Assembly (NCBI RefSeq): GCF_026130165.1
Contig: NZ_JAIHOM010000001.1
Span: forward strand, 45,390-109,389
Direction of reading: 5' to 3'
DNA length: 64,000 bases
From: Spirulina subsalsa FACHB-351
GTDB lineage: Bacteria; Cyanobacteriota; Cyanobacteriia; Cyanobacteriales; Spirulinaceae
The notes beneath the pieces are model-generated. The model searched no databases. It was not told the DNA's origin and saw only the letters and a program-made list of their open reading frames with translations. The position numbers were made by a program, and so were the translations under genes. The number at the start of each line of letters is the position of its first letter. The stretch's first letter is position 1. Positions 37,165 to 48,405 of the stretch are shown one piece after another.

Positions 37165-38763
37165 TTAACTTAACTGCACGACGGGACGATCTTCTAATAG
37201 GGTTTCTTGGGTTAATAAGTCTTCAACGGTGATGCGCAGAGAACATTGCTCATCGACTCGGAATTGAACTTTAATGCGATCGCTCCCCGGATTCCCTAGG
37301 GGCGACAGTTGGGCAATAGTGCGCCCTCCCTCGCTATCATTTAAAGGCTGCACAGCCGTCTCTCCACTACTCACCGTCCGGGTAATCAGGCGATCGCCAT
37401 CAAAATAGACCTCTGTGCTACTATTTTCGGCCCCTAACTCCCCAATAATCAACTCAATACTGGGCTGATTTTCCACGGATGCCCCTAACAGTAACTCAAT
37501 GGGCTGATTCGTAGGGTATCCTTGCCCCGCTTTAATAATGGGATGCCAACTGTGGCATTTATTGCGTCGATTCCAGTAACGCACCCCATAACTGTGATAG
37601 AGGAAATCCTTAATTTCAAAACCTTGCGCCAGTTGGAGGGCGCCCCATGCGATCGCCTCAAAAGGCTGTTCAGACTTAATCTTATCCTGCTCAAAATAGC
37701 CCTGAACCCACTCCTGTACGGCCGGAATTTGGGTCGTTCCCCCCACCAATAACACCCCATCAATATCGCGGGTTTCTATTCCTTGTAAACGCCCCCGTTG
37801 TAATACTTGAATCATCAAATCATCCAGTTGATCAAAAAACTGTTGCTGGGTTAAAATATCCCGCAACATTGCCCGATCTAAACTCAACTCATAACTTTCT
37901 AACGTCTCATCATTAAAATAAACCTCAGTGGCTTGGGATTGACTGGAAAGCTTGACCTTTAACCGTTCCGCCAAACGAGTAATTAAACTAGACTTTTCTA
38001 ACCCTTGCTGTTGAGCAAAATAATCTGCCAACCAGTGATCAATATCCGAACCCCCTAAATTTAAGCCCGCTTTCGCTAAAACTCGCGCCGTTTTAACCTT
38101 TTGTCCTGAACTTTCTCCTAACAGTTTCTCTCCCCACTTTAAGATAAACCCCATCGGTTTTTTATCCTGTCCTTCCCCTGAGAGATTCAACTGAACCAGG
38201 GAAAAATCTACCGTTCCCCCACCAAAATCTACCACCAATAAAACATCTCCGTCCGTGGTGCCGTAGCCCAAAGCCGCGGCCGTGGGTTCATCTAAAAGGC
38301 GAATCTGCTCAATATCCCACCGACTACATACTCCCGTTAACCAATGACGATAGAGTTCAAAACTATCGACCGGAACCGTTAACACTAAAGAATCAATAGG
38401 TTGCTCTTGTTGTAATTCTGCAATCAGGGTATTTAAAAACTGTTCGCCCACCTGTTCAAAGGTGATGGTTTTGCCGTCTAATTCCGGTAAAAACCCCTGA
38501 ATGCTCGAACCAATACCCCGTTTAAAGTCGCGGAAAAAGCGGGGATCGTTCTTCAAATCTAAACCGCGATCGCGCACTTGTTGCCCCAGCAACACCTTAC
38601 CCTCCGTCACATCCTGCCAATACAACAAACTGGGGATCAACGGGGGGTTAAGAGCCAACTGTTGGGAAAACGGGGGCAATTTTAAGGTTTCCCCTTGCTG
38701 GGTGACGGCATTCCAACGGCTAATCACCGTGTTACTGGTTCCGAAGTCAATCGCGATCGCCAT
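37165..38763 (-). CDS. Hsp70-family protein (divergent DnaK-like)
   Basis: The 532-residue protein has an actin-type ATPase: IAIDFGTSNTVIS (phosphate 1), LLVVDFGGGTVDFSL (phosphate 2) and GVLLVGGTTQIPAVQEWV (adenosine). A shortened beta-sandwich replaces the usual substrate domain, and the helical lid is missing. It is thus an Hsp70-like protein distinct from DnaK. Its start ATG 38763 is embedded in a HIP1 site. The longer frame upstream is not domain-like. A J-domain protein gene converges on it. Confidence 0.88.
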   Translation of the reverse strand: MAIAIDFGTSNTVISRWNAVTQQGETLKLPPFSQQLALNPPLIPSLLYWQDVTEGKVLLGQQVRDRGLDLKNDPRFFRDFKRGIGSSIQGFLPELDGKTITFEQVGEQFLNTLIAELQQEQPIDSLVLTVPVDSFELYRHWLTGVCSRWDIEQIRLLDEPTAAALGYGTTDGDVLLVVDFGGGTVDFSLVQLNLSGEGQDKKPMGFILKWGEKLLGESSGQKVKTARVLAKAGLNLGGSDIDHWLADYFAQQQGLEKSSLITRLAERLKVKLSSQSQATEVYFNDETLESYELSLDRAMLRDILTQQQFFDQLDDLMIQVLQRGRLQGIETRDIDGVLLVGGTTQIPAVQEWVQGYFEQDKIKSEQPFEAIAWGALQLAQGFEIKDFLYHSYGVRYWNRRNKCHSWHPIIKAGQGYPTNQPIELLLGASVENQPSIELIIGELGAENSSTEVYFDGDRLITRTVSSGETAVQPLNDSEGGRTIAQLSPLGNPGSDRIKVQFRVDEQCSLRITVEDLLTQETLLEDRPVVQLS

Positions 38764-38879
38764 AAAATTCAGGTTACTGAAACCCCGTCCGTCTGTACGG
38801 CCGAGTAGTTCATTATAGCAGGCAACCGCCAACTCTTTCCTCGCTCTTATCGCTTGGGGCAGATGTGACGAGGGGAAGA

Positions 38880-40448
38880 TTAAGGGAGAAGTGGATCCCC
38901 TTGAGGATTTTCGACCCGTTGGACAGGTAACAGGGTTAAGTAAGGAGATAATTGTTCTTCATCTACCCAAGCGGAATGATGGCGAATGGTCATGGTTTCC
39001 TCTTGGATATCTAGAATAGTTAAGTCTCCTCGTACAGCGCGTAAATCCGGCGGAAAATCGTAATTGTCAGGATCTTGGCGGATAGCTGGCGGCCCTCCTC
39101 CGAAGAAGTTTAAGGCCACCGCATCAAATCCCCGGATAAAGCGATCGCCGTTCCAATGCCATTCCGACCCAGACCAATATAGGGGATACAGATAATCCGG
39201 GGGGAAATCCTCCGGGTCGAAACCCCAAAATCTCCGACCTTCCGGCAAAGTAGCTTCAAATCCGGGTTCATAGCGCACTTCATACCGTCCGGGGTCGGAG
39301 GTAGAGTCACTCCTAGGTACCCACCATAACACCTCTAGGGGGTCATTCAGGGTCATTTCAACGCTGGGGGTTTCACTTTGGGAATGGCTATGGAGTGCAA
39401 TAGTTCTATTATTGTCATCTACCATTAAGGCAAAGCGCCAACAAGTCCATCCGGTAGCGGTTTGTACCTGTTGGGTATTCACTTGACAGATACCGTTTCC
39501 GGTACCGACCCAGAGGGTATTGCCATCCATCTGGAGACGGGTGGGAATGGCCCCAACGAGGGGACTATTGCGCAGATGGAAGGATTGCACTTGTCCCCCT
39601 TGGAGACTGTTGGCAGGGGGTTGATAGGAGACTAATCCCATCCCCGGATAGAAGGGATTGCCTTCCCCAGAGAGTTGAGTCGTCATCCAGAGGGTGTCAT
39701 CGGGGCCCACTTTAAGATCGGTGATCACTTGACCGGCAATTTCTGGGGGCTGACTGAGAATGACAGTTTCCTGTTGGGGATCGTAGGTGACAAAAGTGGC
39801 GATTCCGCTAAATCCTTCTCCTTTGTAGGCAGAAACAACCCAAAGGGGGCGATCGCGATAAACAATCCCATGAATCTCTCGGGGATCGGATAATTCTGCT
39901 CCGAGATTAGCGCTTCTTAACTGCTGCACAGTGTAGAGGGTGGTTACAATGGGTTCATCTTGACCCGGGGGAACAATCTCAAAAATCACCCTCTGGGAAA
40001 GTTGATTAGGATTAGCCAGAGGACTCGGATCTAAATAAGCGCGATAATAATAAAGCTGTCCGTTAACCTCAAAGGATTGATAGGTTGGATCTTCGAGTTC
40101 CGCTTGTTGTTCTTCCCATGTTTTAGGAGGTGGGGCTTGATAAGTTCCCCGATGAACGCTCCAAGTCCCATCACAGTAAACAAAATCATAATTCGAGGCT
40201 TGAAACCGTAGAATTTTGTCCTCCTGTTGAATATCTCGAATCTGAAAATTGAAGCGATCGGCATAAAATTCCACGTTTTCAACAGGTGTTAATTCCACCG
40301 GAGACGAGGGAGGCGCTGGACAATTCCCGTCATTTCTTGTCCCCGCCGGTAATTGTCCCACACCATTAGAACCTCCTTCGTTACCACAGGCGCTTAACAG
40401 TCCCAATAGTAGGGTAATTGTAACTATACGTTTCTTGACTACTCCCAC
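38880..40448 (-). CDS. Lipoprotein of unknown function
   Basis: It has a lipoprotein signal peptide (VVKKRIVTITLLLGLLSAC, with the lipidated Cys at residue 21) and 500 residues of exported sequence. The middle (about 180-330) looks like beta-propeller blades (DLKVGPDDTLWMTTQLSG; TRLQMDGNTLWVGTGNGICQ). No enzyme motif is seen. It starts with GTG at 40448, only two bases past the TnpB remnant's stop codon, so its original promoter may have been displaced. Confidence 0.78.
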   Translation of the reverse strand: MGVVKKRIVTITLLLGLLSACGNEGGSNGVGQLPAGTRNDGNCPAPPSSPVELTPVENVEFYADRFNFQIRDIQQEDKILRFQASNYDFVYCDGTWSVHRGTYQAPPPKTWEEQQAELEDPTYQSFEVNGQLYYYRAYLDPSPLANPNQLSQRVIFEIVPPGQDEPIVTTLYTVQQLRSANLGAELSDPREIHGIVYRDRPLWVVSAYKGEGFSGIATFVTYDPQQETVILSQPPEIAGQVITDLKVGPDDTLWMTTQLSGEGNPFYPGMGLVSYQPPANSLQGGQVQSFHLRNSPLVGAIPTRLQMDGNTLWVGTGNGICQVNTQQVQTATGWTCWRFALMVDDNNRTIALHSHSQSETPSVEMTLNDPLEVLWWVPRSDSTSDPGRYEVRYEPGFEATLPEGRRFWGFDPEDFPPDYLYPLYWSGSEWHWNGDRFIRGFDAVALNFFGGGPPAIRQDPDNYDFPPDLRAVRGDLTILDIQEETMTIRHHSAWVDEEQLSPYLTLLPVQRVENPQGDPLLP

Positions 40449-40450
40449 CG

Positions 40451-40849
40451 TTAAGCTCCTCTCGTCGCTATAACGGGGGATTCTTTGTTCACCGAGGTGA
40501 CTTGCTTAGACAGAATTTCTCCTGAAAAAGTAGAGGTATCCTCTCCCAAAGCGTTTAGGCTATCTTGTAGCCAAGTTCCCGAATGCCCTGCGGTACTTAA
40601 TCCCAGTTTTAAGATGTTGCCTGCGGCGTTTTCGTCTCTGTCTAACTGACACCCACAAGCACAAACATGGGTTCTTGTGGACAGGGATTTTTTAACCTTT
40701 TCTCCACAATTAGAACAGTTTTGGCTAGTCAATTGAGGGGGGACAGCAATAGTTATTTTGCCGTGCTTTTTCCCTAAATACTCCAGCCAAAGACGGAATT
40801 GATACCAGGCAGCATCGTTAATTGATTTAGCTAGACAATGATTTTTCAC
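40451..40849 (-). pseudogene. TnpB C-terminal fragment, IS200/IS605 family
   Basis: The 132-residue fragment includes the TnpB zinc finger (CSNCGEKVKKSLSTRTHVCACGC) and the last RuvC carboxylate motif LDRDENAAGNILKLG. The N-terminal two thirds with RuvC I and II are missing, so no nuclease is possible. The end reads GAATCCCCCGTTATAGCGAC on its coding strand, the usual right-end hairpin region. Confidence 0.88.
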
Positions 40850-41301
40850 TAAGTTTTTAATTCTTAAGTTTTTAATTCTTAAGTCTTTAATTGATGTTTT
40901 TTAGCCCTAATTTTAAACTCTAAGACTAACATTTGTGCTAACCTCACTAGCCTAAACGTAGTTTAGCACACAGTTTTCTGCTTTGACAAAAAAAATATGG
41001 ATGCTACGCCTTTTCTGGATGCTACGCCTTTTTTGTTGGTGGGGGTTTCAGCCTACCGTTAACATTGGGGTAACGGGGGTCTTCACCCCGACATTTAAGA
41101 TAATGTCTTGGCAAGCACCTGAACACTGGCGACCCCACTGTTTCTTAAAGATGGTACTTCTATATTGATTCTAGCACCTTAATGACCCGGATTTTTGGGC
41201 AAAAAATGAAAGATCGTAGCAATTCTGCGCTAGCTCTTGCTAGATCCTTTAAAGTGTGATGTAGGCAAAGTAAACCTTAAGAAAATCAAAAATAGTATCT
41301 T
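40850..41301. other. Gap upstream of dxs with IS debris and short tandem repeats
   Basis: Three 15-bp copies of AAGTTTTTAATTCTT run from 40851 to 40895 (the last is diverged). Two 18-bp copies of TGGATGCTACGCCTTTTC lie at 40998-41033. GGGGTAACGGGGGTCTTCACCCC near 41069 is hairpin-prone. This may be the left part of the decayed IS605 element. The dxs promoter should lie in 41170-41300. Confidence 0.5.
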
Positions 41302-43212
41302 ATGCACCTAAGTGAACTCACTCATCCCAACCAACTGCATGGACTCTCTATCCGCCAACTGGAAAATATTGCCCGTCAGGTGCGAGAAAAACACCTAGAA
41401 ACCATTGCCCGCAGTGGGGGACACCTCGGCCCAGGATTAGGCGTAGTAGAACTGACCATTGCACTCTACCAGACTTTGGATCTGGATCGGGATAAAGTGG
41501 TCTGGGATGTGGGACACCAAGCTTATCCCCACAAAATGTTAACGGGACGCTACAACGACTTTCACACCTTGCGTCAAAAAGATGGCATTGCAGGCTATTT
41601 AAAACGCTGTGAGAGCAAATTTGACCATTTTGGGGCGGGACACGCCTCTACGAGCATTTCCGCCGCCTTGGGGATGGCTTTAGCCCGGGATATGCAGCGC
41701 GATGATTACAAAGTGGTTGCTGTGATTGGGGATGGAGCCTTAACCGGAGGAATGGCACTAGAGGCGATTAACCACGCCGGACATTTGCCCCACACTAACT
41801 TAATGGTGGTTCTCAACGATAATGAAATGTCGATTTCCCCCAACGTTGGGGCGATTTCTCGTTACTTAAATAAAGTCCGTCTATCTCCCCCGATGCAGTT
41901 CTTGACGGATAACCTCGAAGAACAATTTAAGCATTTACCATTCTTAGGGAATACCTTATCCCCGGATATGGAACGCCTCAAAGAAAGTATGAAACGCTTG
42001 GCCGTGTCGAAAGTGGGGGCGGTGATTGAAGAGTTAGGCTTTAAATATTTTGGACCCATTGATGGTCATAATTTAGAAGAACTGATCGCGACCTTCCAAC
42101 AAGCGCACCAAATGCACGGGCCGGTTTTGGTTCATGTGGCGACGGTGAAGGGGAAAGGCTACGAATTGGCGGAAAAAGATCAAGTGGGCTACCATGCTCA
42201 AAGTCCCTTTGACCTCGCTACAGGTAAGGCCTATCCGCCCAAAAAACCCACACCGCCGAGCTATTCTAAAGTGTTTGCTCACACTCTGACCACGTTGGCG
42301 GCGAATAATCCTAAGATTGTGGGGATTACGGCGGCAATGGCAACGGGAACGGGTTTAGACAAGTTACAGGCAAAACTGCCCAAACAGTATATTGATGTGG
42401 GCATTGCGGAACAGCACGCTGTCACGTTGGCGGCGGGTTTGGCTTGTGAGGGGATGCGTCCATTGGTGGCTATTTATTCGACGTTCCTCCAACGAGCTTA
42501 TGACCAGGTGGTGCATGATGTCTGTATTCAGAATTTACCTGTGTTCTTCTGTTTAGACCGAGCGGGAATTGTGGGGGCTGATGGACCAACTCACCAGGGG
42601 ATGTATGATATCGCTTATATGCGCTGTTTGCCCAATTTGGTGATGATGGCACCGAAGGATGAGGCAGAGTTACAGCAGATGCTGGTGACGGGGATTGAAT
42701 ACACCGATGGACCCATTGCGATGCGCTATCCTCGGGGCAGTGGTGTTGGTGTGCCGTTGATGGAGGATGGTTGGGAACCGTTACCCATTGGTAAGGGTGA
42801 GATTCTGCGCAATGGAGATGATCTGCTGTTGGTGGCCTATGGTTCGATGGTGAATACTTCGATGCAGGTGGCCCAGATGTTGAGCGAACATGGGGTTGAG
42901 GCGACGGTGGTTAATGCCCGTTTTGTCAAGCCTTTGGATACGGAGTTAATTGTTCCTCTGGCACAACAAATTGGCAAGGTGGCGACGTTAGAAGAGGGCT
43001 GTTTAATGGGGGGTTTCGGCTCTGCGGTGCTGGAGGCGTTACAAGATCAGGATGTGATGGTTCCGGTGAAACGGTTTGGAGTGCCGGATCAGTTGGTGGA
43101 TCATGCGAAACCTAATGAATCTTTTGCAGATTTAGGGTTAACGGGTTCACAAATTACGGAGTCGTTGCTGAAGGGGTTCTTTAGCAAACAGTTGTCGATG
43201 GTAAGCCGTTAA
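41302..43212 (+). CDS. dxs: 1-deoxy-D-xylulose-5-phosphate synthase
   Basis: Dxs condenses pyruvate and glyceraldehyde 3-phosphate, the entry step of the MEP isoprenoid route that feeds carotenoids and the chlorophyll phytyl tail. The 636 residues show the thiamine diphosphate motif [20 protein letters not shown], the catalytic region [18 protein letters not shown], and the transketolase pyrimidine domain ([18 protein letters not shown]). A C-terminal domain completes it. Two carotenoid genes lie 600-4200 bases downstream, a sensible metabolic grouping. Confidence 0.98.
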   Translation: MHLSELTHPNQLHGLSIRQLENIARQVREKHLETIARSGGHLGPGLGVVELTIALYQTLDLDRDKVVWDVGHQAYPHKMLTGRYNDFHTLRQKDGIAGYLKRCESKFDHFGAGHASTSISAALGMALARDMQRDDYKVVAVIGDGALTGGMALEAINHAGHLPHTNLMVVLNDNEMSISPNVGAISRYLNKVRLSPPMQFLTDNLEEQFKHLPFLGNTLSPDMERLKESMKRLAVSKVGAVIEELGFKYFGPIDGHNLEELIATFQQAHQMHGPVLVHVATVKGKGYELAEKDQVGYHAQSPFDLATGKAYPPKKPTPPSYSKVFAHTLTTLAANNPKIVGITAAMATGTGLDKLQAKLPKQYIDVGIAEQHAVTLAAGLACEGMRPLVAIYSTFLQRAYDQVVHDVCIQNLPVFFCLDRAGIVGADGPTHQGMYDIAYMRCLPNLVMMAPKDEAELQQMLVTGIEYTDGPIAMRYPRGSGVGVPLMEDGWEPLPIGKGEILRNGDDLLLVAYGSMVNTSMQVAQMLSEHGVEATVVNARFVKPLDTELIVPLAQQIGKVATLEEGCLMGGFGSAVLEALQDQDVMVPVKRFGVPDQLVDHAKPNESFADLGLTGSQITESLLKGFFSKQLSMVSR

Positions 43213-43287
43213 TCCATTAGCTTCTCTCGATGTATTAATTATCAATTATCAATGTTTTTCTTGCCCAGCCCCTCTTTGAACACTTGT

Positions 43288-43707
43288 ATGGTTAATGATC
43301 TCCCCAGTTCTCGCAATTTGCGCCCTTTGTCTGGGGCGGTTGATGCGATCGCCTTATTAAGTATTCGCGGATATCAACGGTATCTGTCGCCCCATAAGGG
43401 GTTTTCCTGTGCCTATCGTAGCGAGCACGGGGGGGAGTCTTGCTCGGAATATGTGAAAAAGGCGATCGCCTCCCACGGATTGATTGCCGCCCTACCCTTG
43501 ATTGAGCAACGTTTTCAGGATTGCGAACAAGCCGAAGTCCTAATGATCTACGGCGGTTCCGTGAAGGATGACGAGCGGAGTTACCGGGAATGGAAAAAAG
43601 GCCAATTCCGCCAAAGGACTCGTCGGGAGATGTATCGGGAACGTCAATCCTGTTGTAGTCGGGGCTGTCGGCAAATTCCCCTAGTTTCTCGTTGTGGTTG
43701 GTTATAA
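43288..43707 (+). CDS. YidD-family membrane protein insertion efficiency factor
   Basis: The core RGYQRYLSPHKGFSCAYRSE, followed by SCSEYVKKAIASHG, is the YidD signature, including the conserved Cys residues. YidD assists YidC-dependent insertion at the inner face of the membrane. This version is longer than usual (139 residues), with a basic and Cys-rich C-terminus (RQRTRREMYRERQSCCSRGC). I use the ATG at 43288. An ATG at 43252 would add 12 residues. It lies 75 bases after dxs. Confidence 0.85.
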   Translation: MVNDLPSSRNLRPLSGAVDAIALLSIRGYQRYLSPHKGFSCAYRSEHGGESCSEYVKKAIASHGLIAALPLIEQRFQDCEQAEVLMIYGGSVKDDERSYREWKKGQFRQRTRREMYRERQSCCSRGCRQIPLVSRCGWL

Positions 43708-43754
43708 ACCTTGATCTCCCCCATCCAGAACGCTTGGGTTGGACACCCTTGTTC

Positions 43755-43760
43755 TATAAT
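43755..43760 (+). promoter_or_regulatory. Probable -10 box for crtP
   Basis: A perfect TATAAT lies 43 bases before the crtP start. TTGGGT at 43734 is a candidate -35 with a short 15-base spacer, so the -35 assignment is weak. Confidence 0.4.
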
Positions 43761-43775
43761 GAATTCAAAACGTAA

Positions 43776-45218
<1,443 letters not shown>

Positions 45219-45445
45219 AACCTCGCCGCAGAGAGTGACATGATCCAGCCTCTCTCCGGCAAAAATTAGCCAAAATTTCTCAATTTTGCTGTTCAGATTG
45301 GACAACTCAATGCGACAATTCTATTGGCTAATGGATTCAGCAACTCAGGGATCACCCCTCGGTCTTGCTCTTAGAATCTGCGGTCTTGTTTCCCGTAGCA
45401 CTGAGTAGACCACTGAATCATGAACAACTTCTCAGCCTGCGATGA

Positions 45446-46372
45446 ATGCTGCAACTGCCTAAACCACAAAGAATGAGACCCCTTGCCTCCCCAGCAGAGG
45501 CCTACGAATATTGCCGCCAAGTTACAGCAACCTACTCCAAAACGTTTTACCTTGGCACCCTGTTAATGCCACCTGAAAAACGTCAGGCCATCTGGGCTAT
45601 TTACGAGTGGTGTCGGCGGACTGATGAGTTAGTCGATGGCCCCAAAGCCTGTTTTACGACCCCTGAGACACTTGATCAATGGGAACGTCATCTAGAGTCG
45701 GTTTTTGCTGGAGAACCCCTTGAAGACCCGGATGTAGCCCTTGTGGACACCATCCAACGTTTCCCCATTGAGATCCAGCCCTTTCGGGACATGATCGCCG
45801 GGCAACGGATGGACCTGTACCGCAGTCGCTACGAAACCTTTCAAGAATTAGAACTCTATTGCTATCGCGTCGCCGGAACCGTCGGCCTGATGACTAGCCC
45901 CGTTTTAGGGTTTGAACAAACCCAACTTTCTGCCCCTTGGTACGAACCGAACCCCAAAGAAGCCACAGAAGAGGCGATCGCCCTTGGTATAGCCAACCAA
46001 CTCACCAACATCCTACGCGACGTAGGAGAAGATGCCCAACGGGGGAGAATTTATCTCCCCCTCGAAGACCTCGCCCGCTTTAACTACAGCGAAGAAGATC
46101 TCATGAACGGCATTGTAGATGAGCGTTGGCAGAACTTAATGCGCTTTGAAATCGAACGAGCGCGCCAGTTCTACCAATCAGCCGCCAAAGGCATCAGCGC
46201 CCTAAATCCCGATGCTCGCTGGCCCGTTTGGTCTGCCCTGATGCTTTATCAAGGCATTCTCAACGTCATTGAACGGAACAAATATGATGTCTTCCGTCAA
46301 CGGGCTTATGTCCCAGCCTTCGAGAAATTCCTCTATCTCCCCGTGGCCTGGTTACGCGCTCAAGCCCTTTAA
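45446..46372 (+). CDS. crtB: Phytoene synthase
   Basis: CrtB joins two geranylgeranyl diphosphates to phytoene. The 308 residues carry both aspartate-rich metal motifs, RRTDELVDGP and the NILRDVGEDAQRGRIYLP region, plus SKTFYLGTLLMPPEKRQAIW near the N-terminus. With crtP it supplies zeta-carotene. Its stop codon joins a sequence related to IS605 right ends. Confidence 0.97.
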   Translation: MLQLPKPQRMRPLASPAEAYEYCRQVTATYSKTFYLGTLLMPPEKRQAIWAIYEWCRRTDELVDGPKACFTTPETLDQWERHLESVFAGEPLEDPDVALVDTIQRFPIEIQPFRDMIAGQRMDLYRSRYETFQELELYCYRVAGTVGLMTSPVLGFEQTQLSAPWYEPNPKEATEEAIALGIANQLTNILRDVGEDAQRGRIYLPLEDLARFNYSEEDLMNGIVDERWQNLMRFEIERARQFYQSAAKGISALNPDARWPVWSALMLYQGILNVIERNKYDVFRQRAYVPAFEKFLYLPVAWLRAQAL

Positions 46373-46437
46373 CAAAATGTTGCGGAATTCCCCTTCCTCC
46401 CTTGCAGGGAGCAGGGTGGGGTAGTTCACCAGTGAGT
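46373..46437. repeat. Short form of an IS605-type right-end sequence
   Basis: AAAATGTTGCGGAATTCC and GGGTGGGGTAGTTCACC are separated here by 25 bases. The same two blocks occur in reverse orientation at 53784-53985, where about 150 bases lie between them. It looks like an internally deleted copy of the same relic. Confidence 0.6.
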
Positions 46438-46619
46438 CGTGAATAGTGAGTCGTGAATAGTGAGTCGTGAAGAGCCGAAACTATTCCCGACTCCACTTCA
46501 ACTGCGCTCAGTGACCACCGACTCCCGTTCGCGCAGCGTGACCTAGGAATGCTCTTGAATTCTAACTTTGGGTCTTAACTTGTCAAGATTACCTATTACC
46601 CATTACCTATTACCTAACC
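46438..46619. repeat. Short tandem repeats ahead of pdxJ
   Basis: GTGAGTCGTGAATA repeats three times at about 46432-46470. Directly before pdxJ are four copies of an ATTACCC/ATTACCT heptamer, the same unit that forms the 61380-61463 array. The pdxJ promoter must lie in or next to this repeat. Confidence 0.6.
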
Positions 46620-47342
46620 GTGTTAACCCTTGGCGTAAATATTGACCATACTGCAACCATTCGTCAGGCCCGGCGTACCGTAGAACCGGATCCCGTAGCC
46701 GCCGCCGTTTTAGCCGAATTGGGCGGAGCCGATGGGATTACCGTTCATTTACGCGAAGATCGCCGCCATATTCAAGATCGGGACGTGCGACTCTTACGCC
46801 AAACCGTGCGGACTCACTTAAACCTAGAAATGGCTCCCACTGAGGAAATGGTAGGAATTGCCCTAGAGATTAAGCCCGATTATGTCACCTTAGTTCCTGA
46901 ACGACGAGAAGAAGTGACCACCGAGGGCGGCCTAAACCTACTGGGAGACTTTGACCGCTATTGTGGGGTAGTAGAACAGTTACAAGGGGCTGGAATTCCC
47001 GTCAGTTGGTTTATTGATGCCGATACAGAGCAAATTAGGGCAGCCGCCGCAACTGAGGCCAAGTTTATTGAGTTGCACACCGGGAAATATGCTGAAGCCC
47101 ACGGAGAAAGGGAACAGCAGGAGGAATTAGAGATTTTAAAACAGGGAACAGCCCAAGCCTTGGATTTAGGGCTGCGGGTGAATGCAGGACATGGGCTGAC
47201 CTATTGGAATGTGTACCCTGTGGCCTGTATTGAGGGGATGGAAGAGTTAAACATTGGCCATACGATTATTAGTCGGGCGGTGTTGGTGGGGCTGGAACGA
47301 GCCGTGCGGGAAATGAAACAGGCGATGTTCGGGAAGGTGTAG
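46620..47342 (+). CDS. pdxJ: Pyridoxine 5'-phosphate synthase
   Basis: PdxJ closes the pyridoxine ring from 1-deoxyxylulose 5-phosphate and 3-amino-2-oxopropyl phosphate. Its first substrate is the product of Dxs, encoded 3.4 kb upstream. The 240-residue TIM barrel shows [50 protein letters not shown], and [14 protein letters not shown]. The start is GTG at 46620. Confidence 0.97.
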   Translation: MLTLGVNIDHTATIRQARRTVEPDPVAAAVLAELGGADGITVHLREDRRHIQDRDVRLLRQTVRTHLNLEMAPTEEMVGIALEIKPDYVTLVPERREEVTTEGGLNLLGDFDRYCGVVEQLQGAGIPVSWFIDADTEQIRAAAATEAKFIELHTGKYAEAHGEREQQEELEILKQGTAQALDLGLRVNAGHGLTYWNVYPVACIEGMEELNIGHTIISRAVLVGLERAVREMKQAMFGKV

Positions 47343-47438
47343 TTTTTTGAACAAATTTCGTCAACGCCTAGAGAAGGGGCAGAGAATAGGGGACAATGGT
47401 GGATCGACGATAATCATTGATTGGGATTTAGAGTGACA

Positions 47439-47774
47439 ATGCAAAATTATTATTATGTGGTAGCGAGTAAAACGTTCTTAATGGAAAAAGAGCCGTTTGA
47501 GGAAGTGTTACGGGAACGGACACGCTATTATCAAGAACACAATAAAGAGATTGATTTCTGGTTAGTGGAAGAACCTGCTTTTCTGGAAGCCCCGGAATTA
47601 GCGGAACTCAAGGAAAAATGTCCCCGGCCTGCGATCGCCGTTATTTCCACCAACCCCCAATTTATCACCTGGCTCAAGCTACGTTTAGAGTATGTGTCAA
47701 AAGGCGAATTTCAAGCCCCCTCCGATACTATTCCAGATCCCCTTGCATCCCTAGCGGCTGGTATCAATCATTGA
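47439..47774 (+). CDS. ycf54: Ycf54, Mg-protoporphyrin IX monomethyl ester cyclase-associated protein
   Basis: Ycf54 is needed for assembly or activity of the oxidative cyclase that forms the chlorophyll E ring. The protein begins MQNYYYVVASKTFLMEKEPF and continues VLRERTRYYQEHNKEIDFW, matching the family, with 111 residues as expected. The ATG at 47439 is preferred over an upstream TTG. It converges with chlH, another chlorophyll gene, with a TnpB relic and hicB between them. A right-end hairpin starts right at its stop. Confidence 0.93.
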   Translation: MQNYYYVVASKTFLMEKEPFEEVLRERTRYYQEHNKEIDFWLVEEPAFLEAPELAELKEKCPRPAIAVISTNPQFITWLKLRLEYVSKGEFQAPSDTIPDPLASLAAGINH

Positions 47775-48240
47775 AGCTCCCCACCTTACTGCGTAGAAGG
47801 TGGGGATTCTAACAGCCGATTGCTCGACCATTCATCCACTCAAACAACGAAAGTTGGAGAGGGTTGGTAGGCTCAGAGGCTAACGCTTCTGATGTGTCCC
47901 GATTGCTCGCACCTGTTGTTTCAGGCGTACCCGTAACTTTCTGGGTAACTCCCAGTAGAGTATCGAAACTGATACCAAGTATTTGACAACCCCTTTTACC
48001 TAGTACGATACCAGCATTAGTATCCCCATCTATAGGGGTGTTGCAATTTAGACACAAGAAACTTTCCTTGTGTCTATTTTTTGCTCTAATCTCGCTACTT
48101 TTCTATAAGCAATTTTTTGATTATTCGAACCATGCTTTTTACGACTAGCTCTACGTTGTCTTAATGTTTTTCGCTTCGCTAATCTTTTCTCATATATCTC
48201 TTCTGTCAGATCAGGTTCAAACCCTGATTCTCTCGTTGGC
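47775..48240 (-). pseudogene. Decayed IS200/IS605 element: TnpB fragments and right-end hairpin
   Basis: The right end is CCCCACCTTACTGCG then AGAAGGTGGGG (about 47779-47806). Reading leftward, one frame gives CLNCNTPIDGDTNAGIVLGK (zinc finger half and RuvC III region), and upstream DNA gives KRLAKRKTLRQRRASRKKHG then IAYRKVARLEQKID. These are recognisable pieces of TnpB joined by an internal deletion and frame changes. No intact nuclease remains. Confidence 0.8.
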
Positions 48241-48405
48241 TGTGATGGCGAAGATTCGTTAAAATCTTCCAGAGTGATAGAAGAGGGTTATTTTACCTCT
48301 CCCACAGTGACAGAAGAAAGATACAATTTGACTTTTAGGATTCCTTGATAACTTCTGTCTTATTTTGCCAAGTTACCAAGAGGGTTTAAATCTTAATTGT
48401 GAGCT
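48241..48405. other. Gap next to hicB
   Basis: This holds the repeat pair GAGTGATAGAAGAGGG and CAGTGACAGAAGAAAG, and no ORF. No hicA-like toxin frame is present on either side of hicB. Confidence 0.4.
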
